From positions 9,860 through 71,706 of the forward strand of contig NZ_AUMO01000055.1 in NCBI RefSeq assembly GCF_000430725.1: a stretch of DNA of 61,847 bases. The letters run 5' to 3'. Below the pieces are notes generated by a model that made no database searches, was not told where the DNA came from, and was given only the letters and a program-made list of their open reading frames with translations. Within the stretch, counting starts at the first letter, position 1; each line of letters starts with the position of its first letter. A program made the position numbers and the translations under genes. Origin of the DNA: Azohydromonas australica DSM 1124. Its GTDB lineage: Bacteria > Pseudomonadota > Gammaproteobacteria > Burkholderiales > Burkholderiaceae_C. Positions 8,599-17,491 of this stretch are shown one piece after another.

Positions 8599-9540
8599 GT
8601 GGCGACCCTTGACCTGCAGTGGCTCGACGTCTTTGACGAGACCTACCAGCTTCGAAACGTGTCGCGAGCAGCCGAGAAGCTGGGCATCACGCAGGGGGCG
8701 GCCAGCACCGCGCTGACCCGGCTGCGCGGCTACTACGGCGACGAGCTGTTCACTCGCACGTCCCGCGGCGTATTGCCGACGCCCCGAGCCGATGCGCTGC
8801 ACCCGGTCATCCGCGAGATCCGCGAGCGGCTGCAGGCGGCGCGCAATACCCCGGCGACGTTCGATCCGGCGCGTGCGCAACGCGTCTTTCGGCTGTGCAT
8901 GACCGATCTGGGCGAGATCGCTTTTCTGCCGCGGCTGCTGAACCACCTACAGTCCCGCGCACCCTCGGTGTCCATCGAAGCCGAGAAAATCGGTGGCGAC
9001 ACGCCACGCCGACTCGAGGAGGGGACTGTGGACCTGGCTGTCGGCTACATCCCGCAGATTGATGCCAGCTTCTACCAGCAAGCATTGTTCGAGCAGGACT
9101 TCGTATGCCTCGTCAGCCGCTCACACCCGCGCATCCGCGGCAAGCTGACCGCCGCCGCATACGCGAACGAGCGTCACGTGGTGGTGGTAACGCCCGGAAC
9201 CGGCCACGGGACGCTTGTCGACCGCTGCCTTGAGGCCCATGGAGTGACGCGCCACATTGGGCTGCGTGTACCGAGCTTCCTGGCGGTGGCGCAGATCGTC
9301 GGTGAAACGGAGCTGATCGCCACGGTGCCGCGGCACTATGCCGATGTGACGTTGGCTCGGGAACCAATCCGCCAGTTGCCGCCGCCCTTCGATCTTCCAA
9401 CGTACGCGGTCAAGCAGCATTGGCATGCTCGCTACCACCGAGATCCAGCCAGTCTGTGGCTGCGCCAGACAATCGCAGACCTGCTCCCCGCGGCCGTGAC
9501 GCCCTCCGGAACTCGACCGCCGCAGCGTCGCACGCCATAG
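8599..9540 (+). CDS. LysR-family transcriptional regulator
   Basis: The GTG at 8599 is chosen because GGAGG lies seven bases upstream and because the protein then begins VATLDLQWLDVFDETYQL, the standard start of a LysR winged helix; the longer upstream frame reads through the divergent promoter. Residues 5-65 form the HTH (NVSRAAEKLGITQGAASTALTRLR). A periplasmic-binding-fold effector domain follows, giving about 313 aa in total. Divergent orientation from the receptor-amidase pair fits the normal scheme in which LysR controls the neighbour operon in response to its substrate. Confidence 0.92.
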   Translation: MATLDLQWLDVFDETYQLRNVSRAAEKLGITQGAASTALTRLRGYYGDELFTRTSRGVLPTPRADALHPVIREIRERLQAARNTPATFDPARAQRVFRLCMTDLGEIAFLPRLLNHLQSRAPSVSIEAEKIGGDTPRRLEEGTVDLAVGYIPQIDASFYQQALFEQDFVCLVSRSHPRIRGKLTAAAYANERHVVVVTPGTGHGTLVDRCLEAHGVTRHIGLRVPSFLAVAQIVGETELIATVPRHYADVTLAREPIRQLPPPFDLPTYAVKQHWHARYHRDPASLWLRQTIADLLPAAVTPSGTRPPQRRTP

Positions 9541-9640
9541 AGATTCACGTTTTGTCGCGTGAGCCGGATGCGCGGCTGCAGCGCAAGCGCATTCCGAGAA
9601 CAATGGCCCCGCGTGAGCGCGCCATTGAAGTGAAATGCCT

Positions 9641-10465
9641 TCACGGCGATGGCTGACCCTTGAGAGGGTTCGAGCCGCTGGGCTTATCCGGCCGGCTCGC
9701 TACAGCCGACTCCGTGGCCCGACGGCTGCGCGCCCCTCGGCCACCAGCGTCGACAAGCGCAATGCCAGGCAACACTTGCGCAGCAACCTCCGGTCGGTCG
9801 ATCGCGAGGTCGAGATTCATGCGGGCAACCTCCACATGCTCCTCGCACAGCGCTTGCGCCCTGAAGCCCTGTCCCCGCTCCAGGGCCTGAACGAGCGCAT
9901 GGTGCTGGCGGTGCGCCAGCTGCATCGCCTGGTGGCCCTCGTCGATAGAGGATTGCATGGGCAGCATCGCGCTCGCTGCGGCAAAGGGTAGTCCGTTGAG
10001 CATGTCGATGGCGCGCGCCAGCGCCGTGTTGCCGCAGCCATCGACGAGCAGCTCATGGAAGCGGTTGTTCATCTCGACATACGCGGCGTAGTCGTCCAGA
10101 TCCATGGAGGGCTTCTCGACGGCCTTGTCGCCGACCTCCAGGCACTCGTGGAGCTCCCGGGCGAGTTGCCGCGAGAGGCCATGTTCCGCGATGGTCCGCG
10201 CCGCGAATCCTTCTAGCAGACCGCGCACGAGGATCGCGTCAGAGACTTCGCGAGCGGTGAACCTGCGCATCTGGTAGCCGCCACCAGGCGACGACTCGAT
10301 GAGGCCCTCGTGCTCCAGCGTCGCCAGTGCCAGTTTCACCGGCGTTCTGGACGCACCCAGCCGTTCGGCCAGTGGAATCTCGGCCAGCCGCTCACCGGGT
10401 GCAAATCCGCCCTTGAGGATCAGGTCGCGTAGCTGAACGAGAACTCGGGACTGTGTCGACTCCAT
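9641..10465 (-). CDS. GntR-family regulator (FCD subfamily)
   Basis: About 274 aa from the ATG at 10465, which has AGGAG six bases upstream; the longer frame would begin inside the divergent promoter. An N-terminal winged helix (residues 5-70: LRDLILKGGFAPGERL, LAERLGASRTPVKLALATLEHEGLI) is followed by the all-helical FCD domain. Likely ligand-binding residues are in the E...NNRFHELL segment and the His-rich helix HRQHHALVQAL. It is divergent from the Rieske/ligase operon and the intergenic region carries repeated TGCATGCA boxes, so it is the likely repressor of that operon. The substrate or a pathway intermediate would be the inducer. Confidence 0.93.
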   Translation of the reverse strand: MESTQSRVLVQLRDLILKGGFAPGERLAEIPLAERLGASRTPVKLALATLEHEGLIESSPGGGYQMRRFTAREVSDAILVRGLLEGFAARTIAEHGLSRQLARELHECLEVGDKAVEKPSMDLDDYAAYVEMNNRFHELLVDGCGNTALARAIDMLNGLPFAAASAMLPMQSSIDEGHQAMQLAHRQHHALVQALERGQGFRAQALCEEHVEVARMNLDLAIDRPEVAAQVLPGIALVDAGGRGARSRRATESAVASRPDKPSGSNPLKGQPSP

Positions 10466-10701
10466 ACATGGCTCCTGTGTTCCCAATGATCGCATGCACT
10501 CGACATCGGAACCAAGCAGTCTTCTCGTTTTCGCATACAAGCTGCATGCATCTAAGCCTCTTGAAGGCAAAAATGCTGGTTCAGCGGCGCCTGAAATCGA
10601 CAAATCTAAGGGTAAACGCTGAATTTTCCGGGTTGATATACAGCAAGACGGCATCCATACTGAATGCAGCTGCATGCAATTGCATGTACCTGGAGATCAC
10701 C
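10466..10701. promoter_or_regulatory. Divergent control region with repeated TGCATGCA operator boxes
   Basis: AT-rich relative to the flanks. Three related boxes are visible: GCATGCA at 10492-10498, TGCATGCA at 10543-10550, and a longer perfect palindrome CATGCAATTGCATG at 10673-10686, the last ending 15 bases before the start of the first catabolic gene. Their placement next to a GntR gene suggests operators for autoregulation and for control of the long operon. The palindrome nearest the operon would block transcription or translation start. Confidence 0.6.
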
Positions 10702-10914
10702 ATGAATGCTCCTTCGCCTTCACGGAAGGACCGCTCCTACCAGCTGCGGTTCAACGCTCTGGATGAAGGTGGTCGCGCCCTGGTCTTCCCTTGTGACGCC
10801 AAGGGACAGGTCGACATCGACTCGCTGAGCGAATCCGCGAGGAACGACTACTTCTTTGCGCGTGCCGTGGTCGGAGGTGAATTCACCAGGCCTTGCGTGC
10901 AGCTCAACGGCTGA
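10702..10914 (+). CDS. Small conserved-type hypothetical protein, first gene of the Rieske operon
   Basis: 70 aa from the ATG at 10702, with GGAG seven bases upstream. It is soluble and acidic, with no membrane segment. The sequence SLSESARNDYFFARAVVGGE looks like a folded small domain rather than random translation. I know no function. It lies 67 bases before the Rieske oxygenase and is the first gene after the GntR-controlled region, so it is probably expressed with the pathway. It could be an assembly or stability factor, but that is speculation. Confidence 0.65.
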   Translation: MNAPSPSRKDRSYQLRFNALDEGGRALVFPCDAKGQVDIDSLSESARNDYFFARAVVGGEFTRPCVQLNG

Positions 10915-10981
10915 CCGCCAGGAGCCGCGCTGCCAGCGCAGCCCAGCGGTCACACCCCCATTCCCCAGAACGGAGATCTCG

Positions 10982-12304
10982 ATGATCAGTCAACACCAGA
11001 ACGACCTCATGACCCACGTCGGCCCCGGCACTGCAGCCGGGACGCTGCTGCGCCGGTACTGGCAGCCCGTGGCACTTGCAGAGGAGCTCGCCGGGCCGCG
11101 GCCGCTCAAAGCGCTCCAGCTCATGGGGCAGGAGCTGGTGCTGTTCCGCGACGAGAACGGCCAGTTGGGGCTGCTCGACCGCGACTGCCCGCATCGCGGC
11201 GCCGACTTGGCCTTCGGCCGGCTGGAGCACGGCGGGCTGCGCTGCCCGTTCCACGGCTGGCTCTTCGACGGGAAGGGCGCCTGCCTGGAGACGCCGGCCG
11301 AGCCGGCCGGCAGCAAGCTTTGCACCCGGATCAAGCAGGGCGCGTACCCCGTGGTCGAGAAAAGCGGTGTCGTCTTCGCGTACCTGGGCGAGGGCGAGCC
11401 GCCGGCCTTTCCCGAGTTCGACTGCTTCGTCGCCCCGGAAAGCCACACCTTCGCCTTCAAGGGGCTGTGGGAGTGCAACTGGCTGCAGGCGCTCGAAGTG
11501 GGGATCGATCCGGCCCACGCCTCGTTCCTGCACCGCTTCTTCGAGGACGAGGACACCGCCGAGAGCTACGGCAAGCAGTTCCGCGGCGCCTCGGCCGACT
11601 CCGAGCTGGCCATCACCAAGGTGCTGCGCGAGTACGACCGGCCCGACATCCAGGTCGAGCCCGCACCCTACGGCATGCGGCTGACCACGCTGCGCAAGAT
11701 CTCCGAGGAGCAGACGCACGTGCGGGTCACCAACCTCGTCTTCCCGCAGGCCTTCGTCATCCCGATGAGCTCGGAGATGACCATCTCCCAATGGCACGTG
11801 CCCGTCGATGACACGCACTGCTACTGGTACGCCATCTTCACCAGCTTCACCGGGCCGGTGGACAAGCAGCAGATGCGCGAGCAGCGCCTGGCCACCATCG
11901 AGCTGCCCCACTACACCTCGCGCAGGAACAAGCACAACGACTACGGCTACAGCGTCGAGGAGCAGCTCGGCGCCACGTACACCGGCATGGGCACGGACAT
12001 CAACGTGCACGACCAGTGGGCCTGCGAGTCGCAGGGGCCGATTCAGGACCGCACCCGCGAGCACCTGGGCACGACCGACAAGGCCATCATCGCCTACCGC
12101 CGCCTGCTCGTGAACGCCATCGAGCGCACGCAGGCCGGCGAGGCGCCGCCGATGCTGCCCGCCGCGGGCCAGACGAGCACCTTCACGGGGCCGCCGTCCA
12201 TCGACGGCGTCGCCCTGGCGCACAAGGCAAGCAGCTATTGCCAGGACGCGGACCTGGAACGACGCCGGAAGTCCGACTGGGCGTCGGCTCGCCTGGCGGC
12301 CTGA
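10982..12304 (+). CDS. Rieske non-heme iron oxygenase, alpha subunit (phthalate-oxygenase type)
   Basis: 440 aa; ATG with GGAG six bases upstream. The Rieske [2Fe-2S] ligands are Cys69, His71, Cys88 and His91 (CPH...CPFHGW). The mononuclear iron site is Asp176, His179 and His184 in IDPAHASFLH, the standard D-x2-H-x4-H pattern. No beta-subunit gene is near, so the oxygenase belongs to the alpha-only class that hydroxylates or dealkylates aromatic and amine substrates. Electrons would come from the ferredoxin and FAD reductase encoded two and three genes downstream. It is followed after 15 bases by a glutamine synthetase-like gene, which suggests that the substrate is first, or also, gamma-glutamylated. 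Confidence 0.93.
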   Translation: MISQHQNDLMTHVGPGTAAGTLLRRYWQPVALAEELAGPRPLKALQLMGQELVLFRDENGQLGLLDRDCPHRGADLAFGRLEHGGLRCPFHGWLFDGKGACLETPAEPAGSKLCTRIKQGAYPVVEKSGVVFAYLGEGEPPAFPEFDCFVAPESHTFAFKGLWECNWLQALEVGIDPAHASFLHRFFEDEDTAESYGKQFRGASADSELAITKVLREYDRPDIQVEPAPYGMRLTTLRKISEEQTHVRVTNLVFPQAFVIPMSSEMTISQWHVPVDDTHCYWYAIFTSFTGPVDKQQMREQRLATIELPHYTSRRNKHNDYGYSVEEQLGATYTGMGTDINVHDQWACESQGPIQDRTREHLGTTDKAIIAYRRLLVNAIERTQAGEAPPMLPAAGQTSTFTGPPSIDGVALAHKASSYCQDADLERRRKSDWASARLAA

Positions 12305-12319
12305 GCAGGCGGAGGGCAA

Positions 12320-13759
12320 ATGGCTACGTTTGTAGATCGCCACGGGCTGTGGAGCCCGCAGCAGGAAGCCCAGGCCACGGACGTCATCGGCCGCCTCGAC
12401 GCAGGTGACGTGGACGTGGTTCGCTTCGCCTGGCCCGACCAGCACGGCGTCCTGCGCGGTAAGACACTGGTTGCCAGCGCAGCGCGCGGGGCGCTGCGCG
12501 AGGGCGTGAACCTGACTTCCACCTTGCTGGGCAAGGACACCTCGCACAAGACAGTGTTCCCGGTCTTCTCCGCGGGCGGCGGCTTTGGCGTCGAAGGCCT
12601 GCAGGGCGGCGCCGACTTCGTGATCGTGCCCGACCCCTGCACCTTCCGCACCCTGCCCTGGTCGCCCCGCACGGGCTGGGTGCTGTGCGACGCCTACATG
12701 CCCGACGGCAAGCCGTGCCCGCTGGGCACGCGCCAGGTCCTGCAGCGGGCGTTGCGCCAGGCCGAAGCCCTGGGCCTGGAGTTCGTCGCCGGCCTCGAAG
12801 TCGAGTTCCACGTCTTCAAGCTCGACGATCCGAACATGCGTCTCGCCGATTCGGGCCAGCCGGGCGAGCCACCACGCGTGTCGCTGCTGTCGCACGGGCA
12901 CCAGTACCTCACCGAACAGCGCTACGACCGCGTCGACGGCCTGATGGAGCTGCTGCGCTCGCAACTGAGCGCGCTGGAGCTGCCGCTGCACTCGCTGGAG
13001 GTGGAGTTCGGCCCCAGCCAGTTCGAACTCGTCTTCGGCCCGACCGCGGGGCTCATGCCGGCCGACACGATGGTGCTGCTGCGCAGCGCCGTCAAGCAGA
13101 TTTGCCAACGCAACGGCTATCACGCGACCTTCATGTGCCGGCCGCGCATCCCCAACGTGATGTCCAGCGGCTGGCACCTGCACCAGTCCCTGCGCAGCCG
13201 CAAGGACGGCACCAACGCCTTCGTGCCGGAACGCGAGGGCCAGGCCCTGAGCGATCTGGGCATGCACTACCTTGCCGGGCTGAAGGCGCATGCCTGCGGC
13301 ACCGCCGCGCTGGCGAGCCCCACCATCAACGGCTACCGCCGCTACCGGCCGTTCTCGCTGGCACCCGACCGCGCCAGCTGGGCCCGCGACAACCGCGGCG
13401 CGATGCTGCGCGTGCTCGGCGGCGTGGGGCAGAACGCCTCCCGCATCGAGAACCGCATCGGCGAGCCGACGGCAAACCCCTACCTCTACCTGGCTTCACA
13501 GCTGTTCTCCGGCCTGGACGGCATCCAGCGCGAACTGCACCCGGGGCCCTCGGCTGACGCGCCCTACGAGACGCCCGCCGAGCCCCTGCCGCGTTCCCTG
13601 GCCGACGCCCTCGGCTGCCTGCGCGCGGATGCGACGCTGGTCGAGCAGCTCGGCCCGGCCTTCGTAGCCCACTACTGCGCCATCAAGGAAGCAGAGATTG
13701 CCCGCTTCAACCTCGAAGTGAGCGAGTGGGAACAGCGCGAGTACTTTGACCTGTTTTGA
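12320..13759 (+). CDS. Glutamine synthetase-like gamma-glutamyl ligase
   Basis: 479 aa; ATG with GGAGG five bases upstream. GS-fold signatures are present: the beta-grasp N terminus (FAWPDQHGVLRGK), the first metal Glu pair at about 160/162 (GLEVEF), the second at about 227-236 (LEVEFGPSQFE), the ammonia/metal His loop SGWHLHQSL at about 283-291, and the C-terminal RIENRIGEPTANPYLYLA. These residues support ATP-dependent formation of a gamma-glutamyl phosphate and amide. Its place in a catabolic operon, and a class I amidotransferase at the operon's end, indicate an amine substrate rather than ammonia assimilation. Known parallels are the ligases of aniline (TdnQ/AtdA1) and isopropylamine (IpuC) catabolism. 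Substrate assignment is inference. Confidence 0.9.
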   Translation: MATFVDRHGLWSPQQEAQATDVIGRLDAGDVDVVRFAWPDQHGVLRGKTLVASAARGALREGVNLTSTLLGKDTSHKTVFPVFSAGGGFGVEGLQGGADFVIVPDPCTFRTLPWSPRTGWVLCDAYMPDGKPCPLGTRQVLQRALRQAEALGLEFVAGLEVEFHVFKLDDPNMRLADSGQPGEPPRVSLLSHGHQYLTEQRYDRVDGLMELLRSQLSALELPLHSLEVEFGPSQFELVFGPTAGLMPADTMVLLRSAVKQICQRNGYHATFMCRPRIPNVMSSGWHLHQSLRSRKDGTNAFVPEREGQALSDLGMHYLAGLKAHACGTAALASPTINGYRRYRPFSLAPDRASWARDNRGAMLRVLGGVGQNASRIENRIGEPTANPYLYLASQLFSGLDGIQRELHPGPSADAPYETPAEPLPRSLADALGCLRADATLVEQLGPAFVAHYCAIKEAEIARFNLEVSEWEQREYFDLF

Positions 13760-13764
13760 CCACC

Positions 13765-14088
13765 ATGCCCACGATCCACTACATCCTCAAGGACGGCAGC
13801 ACGCGCAGCATCGAGGCCAAGCCCGGCGCGAGCGTGATGGAGACCGCGATCCACCACAACGTGCGCGGCATCGACGCCGAGTGCGGCGGCAGCTGCTCCT
13901 GCGCCACCTGCCACGTCTATGTCGATGACACCTTCATCGACCGCCTGACACCACCCGACGACATGGAGAGCGAGCTGCTCGACGGCGTGGCCTCCGAGCG
14001 CCTGCGAGGCAGCCGCCTGAGCTGCCAGATCGCCATGACGGCCGAGCTCGACGGCCTGACGGTGCGCATTCCCCAGAGCCAGGCCTGA
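13765..14088 (+). CDS. [2Fe-2S] ferredoxin, adrenodoxin/putidaredoxin type
   Basis: 107 aa from the ATG at 13765, five bases after the ligase stop. A longer frame starting at TTG overlaps that stop and is not needed. Cluster ligands follow the vertebrate-type pattern: ECGGSCSCATCHVYV supplies three Cys (C-x5-C-x2-C), and the fourth is in RLSCQI. The acidic loop around DDMESELLD matches the redox-partner helix of this class. It would shuttle single electrons from the FAD reductase encoded two bases downstream to the Rieske oxygenase. Confidence 0.93.
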   Translation: MPTIHYILKDGSTRSIEAKPGASVMETAIHHNVRGIDAECGGSCSCATCHVYVDDTFIDRLTPPDDMESELLDGVASERLRGSRLSCQIAMTAELDGLTVRIPQSQA

Positions 14089-14090
14089 CC

Positions 14091-15335
14091 ATGGCAACGC
14101 AAGCCCCTCTGGTGATCGTGGGCGCGTCCTACGCGGGCACACAGCTCGCGGCAAGCGCCCGCGAGCTCGGCTTCGAGGCCCCCATCGTCATGGTCGGCGA
14201 CGAGCGCCACGCGCCCTACCAGCGGCCACCGCTGTCCAAGGGATTGCTGACGGGCAAGACCCCGGTCGACCGGCTCGAGCTGCGCGGCCCAGACTTCTTT
14301 GCGCAGAACGACATCGACCTGCGGCTCGGGCTTCGGGCAACGGCGCTCGATACCCGCGAGCGCACCGTGACCTTCGATGACGGGACGGTGCAGCCCTACG
14401 GTTGGCTCGCGCTGGCCACCGGTGCGCGATGCCGGCCCCTGTCCGTGCCGGGCACCGGGCTCGAAGGCGTGTTCAACCTGCGCACCCTGGACGACGCGCT
14501 CGGCGTGGCCGGTGCGCTGGCCCGGTCGAAGCGGGCCTGCGTGATCGGGGGCGGCTTCATCGGCCTGGAAGTCGCCTCGGCGTTGAGCACCCGAGGAGCG
14601 GACGTGACGGTCATCGAGAGCCAGCCGCGCCTGCTGGCACGCGTGTTCCCGGCGCCGATGTCCGAGTACGTGGCCGCCGCGCACCGCCGGCGTGGCGTCT
14701 CGCTGGTGACGGGGCGCGGCGTGCGCCAGCTGCACGGCAAGCAAGGCCGCATCGATGCGGTCGAGCTCGATGATGGCACGCACATCGAGTGCGACATGGC
14801 AGTGCTCGGCACCGGGGTGCTGCCGAACACCGACCTGGCCGAGCAGGCGGGGATCGCCACCGGCAACGGCATCCTGGTCGACGCGTCGGGGCGCAGCTCG
14901 GTCCCCCGCGTACTAGCGGCCGGCGACGTGGCCAACATGGCGATGCCAGCGGTGCCGGGCGGCCGCGCCGTGCACCTGCGGCTGGAGTCGATCCAGGCGG
15001 CCAATGACGGCGCGCGGGCCGCCGCCGCCGTCCTGGTGGATCGGGAGCAGCCCTTCACCGGAGTGCCCTGGTTCTGGAGCGACCAGTTCGAGCTCAAGTT
15101 CCAGATGGCCGGCCTGCCCGCGAGCGGCGACACGACGGTGCTGCGCGGCGACACGGCCACGGACCGCTTCACCCTCTTCTACCTGCGCGACGGGGCCGTG
15201 GCCGCGGCGCATTCGGTCAACCGCCCCGCCGAGCACATGCAAAGCCGCAAGCTGATCGCCAGCGCAGCCCGCATCGCGCCGCAGCTCCTCGCGGACGAAT
15301 CGGTCGATCTCAAGAGCCTCGTGGCGGCCGCATGA
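14091..15335 (+). CDS. FAD-dependent NAD(P)H:ferredoxin reductase (pyridine nucleotide-disulfide fold)
   Basis: 414 aa starting two bases after the ferredoxin stop. An N-terminal FAD-binding strand-loop-helix (VIVGASYAGTQLA, with GxSxxG in place of GxGxxG), a central NAD-binding motif (CVIGGGFIGLEVASAL) and the C-terminal FAD motif (VLAAGDVANM) are in order. A BphA4/putidaredoxin-reductase-type C-terminal domain follows (PWFWSDQFELKFQMAG). The segment YQRPPLSKGLLTG is typical of the class. It completes a three-component electron chain NADH, reductase, ferredoxin, Rieske oxygenase. Confidence 0.95.
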   Translation: MATQAPLVIVGASYAGTQLAASARELGFEAPIVMVGDERHAPYQRPPLSKGLLTGKTPVDRLELRGPDFFAQNDIDLRLGLRATALDTRERTVTFDDGTVQPYGWLALATGARCRPLSVPGTGLEGVFNLRTLDDALGVAGALARSKRACVIGGGFIGLEVASALSTRGADVTVIESQPRLLARVFPAPMSEYVAAAHRRRGVSLVTGRGVRQLHGKQGRIDAVELDDGTHIECDMAVLGTGVLPNTDLAEQAGIATGNGILVDASGRSSVPRVLAAGDVANMAMPAVPGGRAVHLRLESIQAANDGARAAAAVLVDREQPFTGVPWFWSDQFELKFQMAGLPASGDTTVLRGDTATDRFTLFYLRDGAVAAAHSVNRPAEHMQSRKLIASAARIAPQLLADESVDLKSLVAAA

Positions 15336-15410
15336 GCTCGGGCGCCGTGCGCGGCGCCTTCGCATCCCCTGCCGGATCGCCGGACAACACACCCCCAACG
15401 GAGACAACCC

Positions 15411-16598
15411 ATGATCAACAGACGCGCCCTTTTTGCAACGGCCCTGGTGGCCTGCCTCGCAGGCCCGGCCACCACACACGCCGCGGATGCTCCACTGCGC
15501 ATCGGTCTGATCGCGACGTACTCGGGGCCTTATGCCGACTACGGCCGCCAGTTCGACAGCGGCATTGCGCTCTACCTCAAGGAGCACGGCGGCAAGATCG
15601 CGGGCCGCCCTGTGGAAATCATCAAGAAGGACACGGCCGGGCCGGCACCGGACGCGGCCAAGCGCATCGCGCAGGAGCTTGTCGTCCGCGACAAGGTGAA
15701 CGTCCTGACCGGCCTGGACTTCAGCCCCAACGCCTACGCAGTGGCCGCGGTCGCGACGCAAGCCAAGGTGCCCACCCTCGTGATGAATGCGGCCTCATCG
15801 GGCATCACGACCAGCTCCCCCTACGTCGCACGGCTGTCATTCACCGTGCAACAGGTCACCGAGCCGATGGCGCGCTGGATGGCCAAGGACGGCGTGAAGG
15901 AAGCCTACACCGTGGTGGCGGACTATGCGTCCGGGCAGGACGCCGAGGCCGCCTTCAAGAAGGCCTTCACCGCGGCGGGGGGCAAGGTGGTGGGGGAGGT
16001 GCGCACGCCGATGAACAACCCCGACTTCTCGGCCTACGTGCAGCGCATCAAGGACGCCAAGCCGCAGGCGGTGTTCTTCTTCTTTCCGTCCGGCGTGATG
16101 CCCCCGGCGTTCCTCAAGGTGTGGAAGGAGCGCGGCATGGGACAGGCCGGCATCAAGCTCTACGCCACGGGCGACGCGACGGACGACAGCTACCTCGAAG
16201 CGATGGGGGACGTCGCGCTGGGCCTGGTCACGAGCCACCACTACTCCTATGCGCATGCTTCGCCGAAGAACCAGAAGTTCGTGAAGGACTTCGCCGCCGA
16301 GTTCGGCAACCAACTGCGCCCCAACTACTTCGCCGTGACGGCCTATGACGCGCTGGCAGCGCTGGAGCTTGCGCTGGCGAAGACGGGCGGCGACACCTCG
16401 GGCGACAAGGTCATGGAAGCCCTCAAGGGGCTGAAGTTCGAGAGCCCGCGCGGCCCGGTCGAGATCGACCCGGTCACGCGCGACATCGTGCAGACGGTCT
16501 ACATCCGCAAGACCGAGCGACCCAGCGGCCCGCTGGTCAACGTCGAGTTCGACAAGTTCGAGCGCGTGAAAGACCCGGCCAAGCAGGCGAGCCACTGA
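15411..16598 (+). CDS. ABC transporter substrate-binding protein, branched-chain amino acid (LivK) type
   Basis: 395 aa with a cleavable signal (MINRRALFATALVACLAGPATTHA) and GGAG seven bases before the ATG. The mature protein starts PLRIGLIATYSGPYADYG, the typical LivK/AmiC-like opening, and contains PTLVMNAASSGITT and SHHYSYAHAS. Proteins of this class bind amino acids, amides, aromatic acids or ureas in the periplasm. It heads a five-gene importer set inside the Rieske/ligase operon, so it likely binds the pathway substrate. Confidence 0.93.
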   Translation: MINRRALFATALVACLAGPATTHAADAPLRIGLIATYSGPYADYGRQFDSGIALYLKEHGGKIAGRPVEIIKKDTAGPAPDAAKRIAQELVVRDKVNVLTGLDFSPNAYAVAAVATQAKVPTLVMNAASSGITTSSPYVARLSFTVQQVTEPMARWMAKDGVKEAYTVVADYASGQDAEAAFKKAFTAAGGKVVGEVRTPMNNPDFSAYVQRIKDAKPQAVFFFFPSGVMPPAFLKVWKERGMGQAGIKLYATGDATDDSYLEAMGDVALGLVTSHHYSYAHASPKNQKFVKDFAAEFGNQLRPNYFAVTAYDALAALELALAKTGGDTSGDKVMEALKGLKFESPRGPVEIDPVTRDIVQTVYIRKTERPSGPLVNVEFDKFERVKDPAKQASH

Positions 16599-16630
16599 AG
16601 CGCCCTCCTCCATGCCTCATCGGGACTCTC

Positions 16631-17491
16631 ATGGGAATCGTGATCTTTGACGGAGTGGCCTACGGCATGCTCCTGTTCCTCATCGGGGTGGGTCTGTCCA
16701 TCACGATGGGCTTGATGAACTTCGTCAACCTTGCCCATGGCAGCTTCGCCATGGTGGGCGGCTACGCGGCAAGCATGCTGATGGGCCGCCTGGATGCGGG
16801 CTTTGCCGTCTCGCTGGCCGCTGCCTTCGTCGCGGCCGCGACGGTGGGCGCCCTCCTGGAGCTTCTGCTGTATCGCAGGCTGTACCGTGCGCATCCGCTG
16901 GACCAGGTACTGCTCTCGATCGGGATCGTGTTCGTCTCCATCGCCGCGTTCACGTGGTGGTTCGGCCCGTCCATGCAGCCGTTCAAGCTGCCGGCAGCGC
17001 TGGACGGCCAGGTGTCGCTTGCCGGGATGGAGGTGGGCCGCTACCGCCTGTTCCTGATCTTGTGCGGCGTGCTCGTACTGGCCACCCTGCTGCTGGGCCT
17101 GGGCAAGACACGCTACGGCGCCATGGTGCGTGCAGCCGTGGACAACCAGCGCGTGGCACGCGGGACCGGCATTCATGTGCAGCGCCTGTTCCTGCTGACC
17201 TTCTCACTGGGCTGCGGCCTGGCGGGACTGGGCGGCGCGCTCAGCCTGGGTGTGCTGGGGCTGGAACCGACGTTTCCGCTCAAGTACCTCGTGTACTTCC
17301 TGATCGTGGTTTGTGTAGGCGGCGCCGGCACCATCACCGGCCCGTTCGCCGCCGCGCTGCTGGTGGGCATCGTTGATGTCGCAGGCAAGTACTACTTGCC
17401 CGAGGCGGGCGCCTTCCTGGTCTACGTCTTCATGATCGCCATGCTGCTGTTGCGCCCCAACGGCATCGTGGCCCGCAAAGGACTCGCTTGA
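16631..17491 (+). CDS. ABC transporter permease, LivH type
   Basis: 286 aa with about eight hydrophobic segments and the family opening DGVAYGMLLFLIGVGLSITMGLMNFVNLAHGS, of which the short NLAHG motif is diagnostic. The cytoplasmic EAA-like loop (VDNQRVARGTGIHV) contacts the ATPases. Its TGA shares a base with the ATG of the second permease (TGATG), showing tight translational coupling. Confidence 0.94.
   Translation: MGIVIFDGVAYGMLLFLIGVGLSITMGLMNFVNLAHGSFAMVGGYAASMLMGRLDAGFAVSLAAAFVAAATVGALLELLLYRRLYRAHPLDQVLLSIGIVFVSIAAFTWWFGPSMQPFKLPAALDGQVSLAGMEVGRYRLFLILCGVLVLATLLLGLGKTRYGAMVRAAVDNQRVARGTGIHVQRLFLLTFSLGCGLAGLGGALSLGVLGLEPTFPLKYLVYFLIVVCVGGAGTITGPFAAALLVGIVDVAGKYYLPEAGAFLVYVFMIAMLLLRPNGIVARKGLA

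Noticed and set aside
10904..13291. 795-codon minus-strand frame opposite the Rieske and ligase genes
   Set aside because: Antisense shadow of two strong genes in GC-rich DNA; translation is His/Gln/Arg-rich without domains.
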